Program-made: the position numbers and the translations under genes | Shown here: positions 59,392 through 64,000 of the stretch, one piece after another | Layout: each line of letters begins with the position of its first letter | How positions within the stretch are numbered: the stretch's first letter is position 1 | Source of the DNA: an uncultured Lachnospiraceae bacterium | GTDB lineage: Bacteria > Bacillota > Clostridia > TANB77 > CAG-508 | Length of the DNA stretch: 64,000 nucleotides | Direction: 5' to 3' | Assembly (NCBI GenBank): GCA_945917765.1 | Contig: CAMEHU010000001.1 | Span: 31,785-95,784, forward strand | The notes under the pieces: model-generated | Told to the model about the DNA's origin: nothing | Databases searched by the model: none | What the model saw: the letters and a program-made list of their open reading frames with translations, nothing else

Positions 59392-59985
59392 TTATTCTTC
59401 TAGTATGCAGTTACCACAAACTGGACATAAATAAATACAATCCTCTGAACAATTTGTATCATTATTATCCTCAAATTCTTCATTATAATCAGTATTATTC
59501 ATATCTTCTGTTCCATCATTTTCTTCACATAATTGCCCTGCTTTTTCATAGTTTTCTATTATATTTTTATCCAAATCCTTTATATTTTTTACTGCTCCAA
59601 TTAATAAATTTTTCTTAGACAAACTGAAATCAATCAACTGGTTTTCACACACAAAATCAAAAGCAATTCTGATTGCTTCGCCTTCACTTCTTGCATGAAC
59701 TTTGAATATATTTTCTTCATCTTGTTTAAAAATAACATAGAATAATTGGTCAAAATCAACATTCCATACACCTGCATCATCTAATAGATTCATCATATCA
59801 ATTTCTAGTTCATTACATAATTTTGCTAATATTAGAAAAGAAAAATTAGGACGCATACCATTTTCTATTCGTGATATTTCAGCATGGCTTACACCAACAA
59901 TCTCTCCCAATTCTCTTGTAGAATACCCTTTTTCTTCTCTCTTTTCTTTTAAGATTTCTGCTAATTTTAAATAATTATATTTCAT
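59392..59985 (-). CDS. XRE family transcriptional regulator with C-terminal Cys motif
   Basis: A 197-residue regulator. N-terminal helix-turn-helix: YSTRELGEIVGVSHAEISRI (about 20-39) and ENGMRPNFSFLILAKL. The middle carries a small alpha/beta region (EENIFKVHARSEGEAIRIAF), then a very acidic linker and CSEDCIYLCPVCGNC, a possible zinc knuckle. It probably represses or tunes the transfer operon. It follows the TOPRIM gene by 2 bp. Confidence 0.9.
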   Translation of the reverse strand: MKYNYLKLAEILKEKREEKGYSTRELGEIVGVSHAEISRIENGMRPNFSFLILAKLCNELEIDMMNLLDDAGVWNVDFDQLFYVIFKQDEENIFKVHARSEGEAIRIAFDFVCENQLIDFSLSKKNLLIGAVKNIKDLDKNIIENYEKAGQLCEENDGTEDMNNTDYNEEFEDNNDTNCSEDCIYLCPVCGNCILEE

Positions 59986-59987
59986 AT

Positions 59988-60947
59988 TTACCTCACTCTT
60001 TCATAATTTTTTTTATAATTTATTCCTTTTTGAAAACATAAAAAGTCATTGATATCTTTGCCAATTTGTGGTGGATCATCAATGACTTCATATTGTTTTG
60101 GAAGAATAGTTTTCAATGCCATTGTTGCTAATCTTCCTGCATTATCATTGTCTAAATGCAAATATATTTTTTTAACATTTTGATGTTGGTTTAAATAATA
60201 ATTCAATGCTAATGGTATCTTACTTTCATCCAGTTTTTTGGCTGGTTGATATACTCCAGAGAGAGCCAAAAGATTAGTATTATACCATTCTTTATTATTA
60301 TTTTTTAATAATGTTGCATATGATAATAAGTCTATAGCACTTTCAAATAAATGAACCTCGTCATTGCTTTCCAATGATTCTAATTTGAACGAAAATGCCT
60401 TATGACTTCCATAAGCATCATGCATATATCTGCTTGAGTTTGTTGCTCTAATACATGCATACCTAGGCACATTATTTTTGTCATATCCAACAAATACAAC
60501 ATTATTGTATTGATATTGCTGATATATTAAATTATTATCTATGCACTCTTTTATAATATCAATATCAATGCCTCTTCCTGTTAAATAGTTAATAACCTTA
60601 TTGTTATTTACAGCTCTTTTTGGTAATATCACATTAATATTTTTTAATTTTTCTGTTTGCTTGTATATTGTTGGTGGTCTATCATTTGAATATCCAAGTA
60701 TTGTTTCTACGGCTTGAATAAAAGTATATTCTTTTACTCTTATAAGATATTCTAAAGCACTTTTACCACCAATTCCACGCGAAAACCAATACCACATTCC
60801 ATTACTTATTTTTAAACTATCATGTGTTTTAGTCATATAAGTATCTCTACAAAAATGAACTAATTCTTCTGGTTCATAATTTGCTAAATAAGTATATAAA
60901 TCCATTTGTTTAGCTTTTTGAATTTCTTCTGGCGTGTAATATGCCAC
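59988..60947 (-). CDS. TOPRIM domain protein (DUF3991-type, primase-like)
   Basis: A 319-residue protein of conjugative elements. The N-terminal DUF3991-like part has YTPEEIQKAKQMDLYTYLAN and WYWFSRGIGGKSALEYLI (about 53-70). The C-terminal TOPRIM fold has Glu in HLFESAIDLLSYA and the acidic motif IYLHLDNDNAGR (about 267-278), followed by GKDINDFLC. It may act on single-stranded DNA during transfer or replication; no full primase core is present. AGGTAG site before the ATG. Confidence 0.88.
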   Translation of the reverse strand: MAYYTPEEIQKAKQMDLYTYLANYEPEELVHFCRDTYMTKTHDSLKISNGMWYWFSRGIGGKSALEYLIRVKEYTFIQAVETILGYSNDRPPTIYKQTEKLKNINVILPKRAVNNNKVINYLTGRGIDIDIIKECIDNNLIYQQYQYNNVVFVGYDKNNVPRYACIRATNSSRYMHDAYGSHKAFSFKLESLESNDEVHLFESAIDLLSYATLLKNNNKEWYNTNLLALSGVYQPAKKLDESKIPLALNYYLNQHQNVKKIYLHLDNDNAGRLATMALKTILPKQYEVIDDPPQIGKDINDFLCFQKGINYKKNYERVR

Positions 60948-60957
60948 ATTAAATCAA

Positions 60958-61296
60958 CTACCTTTCTCTTGATTTATTTTTATTTTTTTCATGTTGCTCT
61001 TTTAAAAATTCAAGTGTCTCTTCTACACTACATTCTAAAGGTTCGTGAACCCCTCCATCATAATCCATCCAACCTTGATATAATTCTTCTAAAGGATTTT
61101 TTGTTTTGTTTAATATTTTTAATTCAGATAAATCATAATTATTAATTTCTGGATAAAACATTTCCTTTAGCTCTTCTTTCATAACTTTTTCATAAGATTT
61201 ACTTATTATTTCTTCTGGTGTTTTTGTTTTTAAATCTTCTATAAATTCATTGTATTCTTTTTCTAACTTATCATATAATTCTTCTTTCAAATTCAT
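60958..61296 (-). CDS. Small ICE protein, DUF3848-like (112 aa)
   Basis: Acidic helical protein. The N-terminus LKEELYDKLEKEYNEFIEDL and TPEEIISKSYEKVMKEEL resembles DUF3848 proteins found beside TOPRIM genes in clostridial elements. The middle LYQGWMDYDGGVHEPLECSV is less conserved. GGAGG site before the start. Function unknown. Confidence 0.65.
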   Translation of the reverse strand: MNLKEELYDKLEKEYNEFIEDLKTKTPEEIISKSYEKVMKEELKEMFYPEINNYDLSELKILNKTKNPLEELYQGWMDYDGGVHEPLECSVEETLEFLKEQHEKNKNKSRER

Positions 61297-61328
61297 TTTA
61301 TATTGTCCTCCTTAACAAATATAGCGAC

Positions 61329-61679
61329 CTAGTTTTCACTAGAATCGCTATTACTTTTTTTATCAAAAATATTTATTTCATTAAATAATTGAAACATAAA
61401 TTTTGCTCCAGCATAAAATACTCTTTTATTTTCCATTAAATCTCTTTTTGAATGAAATTTAATATATTTTATTAATTTTTCTACCTCTTCTTTTGATAAT
61501 TCATTTGCCTTCTCATTCTCAATTACTAATTGAATTTTTGGATTGTTATTTATTATATTAGAGCATATTTCTCCATAGCTTTTATATTCTTCGTCCTTTT
61601 CTAATAAAACACATTCATTATTAAAATAATTCCAAAAAACCTCATCAAATATTGTTTCTTCTATTTTTTCAAAGTTCAT
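61329..61679 (-). CDS. Small hypothetical ICE protein (116 aa)
   Basis: Acidic protein, mostly helical, with EVFWNYFNNECVLLEKDEEY near the N-terminus and KRVFYAGAKFMFQLFNEINI near the end. The pattern is like the small helical regulators of such elements, but no family is recognised. AGGAGG precedes the ATG. Confidence 0.6.
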   Translation of the reverse strand: MNFEKIEETIFDEVFWNYFNNECVLLEKDEEYKSYGEICSNIINNNPKIQLVIENEKANELSKEEVEKLIKYIKFHSKRDLMENKRVFYAGAKFMFQLFNEINIFDKKSNSDSSEN

Positions 61680-61758
61680 AATTAATACCTCCTACTCCAA
61701 TAGACTATCACATTTTTTTAATGCATTAAATTGTGCGATTTTTTATTTCTTATAATGT

Positions 61759-61995
61759 TTATAGTTTATTCTCATAAGTCAACTTCACATAAGTTTGAAT
61801 ATCAATTATATCTCTATCTGTATCAATATACTTAAATATTTTAGAATCCAAATAATCATATAATTTTTTTAATAATTCATTAACCTTTTTATCTTCTATA
61901 TCTCCTTTACAATAAATATTTTTCACAAACTCATAAATCATTATTTCATCAAATCTAACCTTATTAATAGAAATATTGTTACTAATTTTATTCAT
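61759..61995 (-). CDS. Small hypothetical ICE protein (78 aa)
   Basis: Helical protein: ISINKVRFDEIMIYEFVKNI, then EDKKVNELLKKLYDYLDSKI. Ends TYVKLTYENKL. AAGGAGAG precedes the ATG. No family recognised. Confidence 0.55.
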   Translation of the reverse strand: MNKISNNISINKVRFDEIMIYEFVKNIYCKGDIEDKKVNELLKKLYDYLDSKIFKYIDTDRDIIDIQTYVKLTYENKL

Positions 61996-62060
61996 AAATA
62001 CTTTCTCTCCTTACAAAATACATTGTAAATTAAAGTATATTAATTTTCAAATGTGTAACT

Positions 62061-64000
62061 TTATCTGTCATATTCTTTACTCTTATTTTCAGAATTTTCT
62101 GGTATATCTAATCCATCATCAATTATTTCTTTATCGTTTTTATTAAGGTTTAACTGGATATTTAATTCGTCTAATCTCTTAGATTTCTGTTTTAATTCTT
62201 CCTCTTGTGGAAAAGGTCTTTGAGTTTCCAATTTAGCATTTTCAAATTGTTTTCTAGTTTCTGCTAAATCGTTTTTTGACTTTTCTAATTTATTTTTTAT
62301 GTTTCCAAGTGTATTGTCTATACGAGTAATATTACCCAACAGATCACTTCCAAGTGCTAAATTATAAGATAGTTTATTTTTTAAATCCAGATGAAAAGTT
62401 CTATCAAAAGTATCGAAACTTAATATCATTTTAAATCCTTTGTACACACCAATTTCTATTGGTTCTTTACATGTCATAGATTTACACATATTAATTATCT
62501 TTTGCCCTGCTTCTTTCTTTTCTAATATCTTTTTTTCATCAATTATCATTCCTTGAAAGTTCTCAGTATTATCAGTATTATCATTTAAATGTTCTATATC
62601 ATCTTCAATATTTTGGACTCGTATTTCTAATCTTTTTATTTCATTCGGATAATATTTTATAACTTTATCTTCCATTGCATATATATTGCTTAAATGTGTC
62701 TGCTTTAGCAATTTTAATTTTGCAACTTGTGTATCAAGTTCTGTCTTTTCTATTATCAAAGGATTACCAGCAGCCAATGCTTTTATCTCTGCATATGATA
62801 ATGCAGTTTCATCTATATCTTCTGCAAATCTAACAGGTGTTTTTGAAGTCATTATCTGGGCAATAAATCTTTGTTTATTTTCTACCAACTGATATAAATA
62901 CGCATCAAAAGTTCCTTCTGTTACATATCTATATATGTCTACTTCTGGATTCATATTTCCTTGTCTTATTATTCTACCAGAACGCTGTATTAAGTCACTA
63001 GGTCTCCAAGGGCAATCTAAATCGTGAAGTGCAATAAGTCTATCTTGACAATTAGTTCCTGCTCCCATTTTTTGCGTACTTCCCATTAATACCCTCACTT
63101 GTCCTTTACGAACCTTATTAAATAATTCTTGTTTTCTCACATCAGTATTAGCCTCATGAATAAATGCAATCTCTTCTTTTGGAACACCTCTTTCAATTAA
63201 TTTGTCTTTTAAATCATCATACACATTAAATTCCCCATTGTTATGTGGGGTTGATAAATCACAAAATACCAATTGAGCAGATTTATTTTCTTTTGTTTTA
63301 TTCCAAATATCATATATATTATTTGCACAAGTTGAAACTTTACTTTTTTCAAAATCGTCTAGCATTCCGTTCATAAGTCTTTGATCTAATGCTAGTTTTC
63401 TACCATCATTTGTTATTTTTAACATATTATCCAATTTGGAATCTATCATTTTATCTCTAACTCTTTCAGCTCTCTTAGCAAGTTCTTCAACTAAGTATTT
63501 TTGAATTTCACTAGGCTCTACAACAATGTTATGATAGTTTGCTTTAGGCACAGGCAAATTAAGCAAATCAGCAGTTTGAATATCGGCAACTTCTTTAAAC
63601 ATAGCCATCAACTCTGGTAGATTATAAAATTTTGCAAATCTTGTTTTTGCTCTATATCCTGTTCCTTCTGGGGATAGTTCTATAGCAGTTACTGTTTCTC
63701 CAAAGGTGCTTGCCCATGCATCAAATTGTTGTAAATTTCTTTTTGCTAGTTCATTGTATTGTAAATATCTTTGCATAGTATAAAGTTCTACCATTGAATT
63801 TGAAATTGGTGTACCTGTTGCAAATATAACGCCTTTACCACCAGTTATTTCATCCAAATATCTGCATTTCATATAAAGGTCAGATGATTTTTGTGCTTCT
63901 GTTTGAGCAATTCCTCCAACATTTCTCATTTTAGTATAAAGGTACAATAGTGATAGGTAAGTCTTTGATATAATCTCCAACTTTTCCCCCACTTCACACC
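62061..64000 (-). CDS. SNF2-like helicase of the ICE (C-terminal part, frame runs off the edge)
   Basis: C-terminal 640 residues of the very large helicase/methylase protein carried by Tn1549-like elements. Helicase part: LYTKMRNVGGIAQTEAQKSS, GGKGVIFATGTPISNSMVEL, RVLMGSTQKMGAGTNCQDRL and DLIQRSGRIIRQGNMNPE (motif VI). A coiled-coil tail and the ICE-type C-terminus follow. The Walker A and usual DEAH box are not seen. In homologues DEAH-x2-KN stands just before LYTKMRNV, whereas here the residues before it (LEIISKTYLSLLY) do not match. The gene is thus cut by the window edge, with a possible breakpoint near 63938. Confidence 0.85.
   Translation of the reverse strand, partial: CEVGEKLEIISKTYLSLLYLYTKMRNVGGIAQTEAQKSSDLYMKCRYLDEITGGKGVIFATGTPISNSMVELYTMQRYLQYNELAKRNLQQFDAWASTFGETVTAIELSPEGTGYRAKTRFAKFYNLPELMAMFKEVADIQTADLLNLPVPKANYHNIVVEPSEIQKYLVEELAKRAERVRDKMIDSKLDNMLKITNDGRKLALDQRLMNGMLDDFEKSKVSTCANNIYDIWNKTKENKSAQLVFCDLSTPHNNGEFNVYDDLKDKLIERGVPKEEIAFIHEANTDVRKQELFNKVRKGQVRVLMGSTQKMGAGTNCQDRLIALHDLDCPWRPSDLIQRSGRIIRQGNMNPEVDIYRYVTEGTFDAYLYQLVENKQRFIAQIMTSKTPVRFAEDIDETALSYAEIKALAAGNPLIIEKTELDTQVAKLKLLKQTHLSNIYAMEDKVIKYYPNEIKRLEIRVQNIEDDIEHLNDNTDNTENFQGMIIDEKKILEKKEAGQKIINMCKSMTCKEPIEIGVYKGFKMILSFDTFDRTFHLDLKNKLSYNLALGSDLLGNITRIDNTLGNIKNKLEKSKNDLAETRKQFENAKLETQRPFPQEEELKQKSKRLDELNIQLNLNKNDKEIIDDGLDIPENSENKSKEYDR

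Noticed and set aside
27010..64000. Prophage instead of a conjugative element
   Set aside because: No capsid, portal, terminase, tail or lysis gene is present; VirB4, VirB6, VirD4, relaxase and MobC are.

Overview
The window comes from a very AT-rich, endospore-forming Firmicute of the class Clostridia, probably an uncultured gut-type lineage. The evidence is the sporulation and envelope genes yabG, yunB, veg and a SPOCS (DUF3794)-LysM protein, strong AGGAGG ribosome sites, consensus sigma-A promoters, and a conjugative element whose gene order matches the Tn1549/CTn family of Clostridia. No rRNA or tRNA gene and no CRISPR array was found.

Positions 1-27010 are chromosomal backbone. They hold a class A PBP (cut by the window edge), dprA, folD, dxs (split by a one-base frameshift), a duplicated-looking ThyX divergent from an orotate-PRTase-like gene, an AIM24 protein, an ECF sigma factor carrying its own membrane segments next to a VWA protein, nth, rplM-rpsI, an Rpn-type PD-(D/E)XK nuclease, yunB, the SPOCS-LysM gene, veg, yabG and a large KAP-family NTPase. 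Between these lie three kinds of unusual non-coding structure. One is a family of GGGACGG/GTCTC palindromes that sit at convergent gene ends. One is a 158-bp fold-back element. One is a 12-copy array with a 24-bp period downstream of veg. Three compositionally foreign segments (about 13.0-14.2, 16.9-17.2 and 26.5-26.9 kb) stand out; two are autonomous promoter-gene-terminator cassettes and one is a gene remnant.

From about 27420 to the right edge lies one large integrative and conjugative element (ICE). It is inserted inside ugd (UDP-glucose 6-dehydrogenase): only the C-terminal part of ugd remains, starting exactly at the catalytic-Cys motif. Next to the junction are four tandem large serine recombinases plus a short recombinase-like remnant. 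Then come small accessory genes, a MazF toxin, a structured RNA resembling a TnpB guide RNA without tnpB, and a sigma-like regulator behind an attenuator and leader peptide. An eight-gene surface polysaccharide operon (two GT4, two GT2, pyruvyl transferase, flippase, acyltransferase, Wzy-like polymerase) follows as cargo. The rest is the conjugation module in the order CD1108-like peptidase, VirB4, PrgI, two small proteins, VirB6, Maff2, VirD4/TraG, ArdC-like, PcfB, relaxase, a PIN nuclease inserted before mobC, mobC, XRE regulator, TOPRIM protein, small genes and a truncated SNF2-like helicase at the edge.

The most interesting combined reading is an ICE that destroys a host precursor gene for uronic-acid surface polymers (ugd) while delivering a different surface-polysaccharide operon, which would be a self-transmissible surface-type switch. 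This is an inference from layout. The 5' part of ugd and the right end of the element lie outside the window or are lost.
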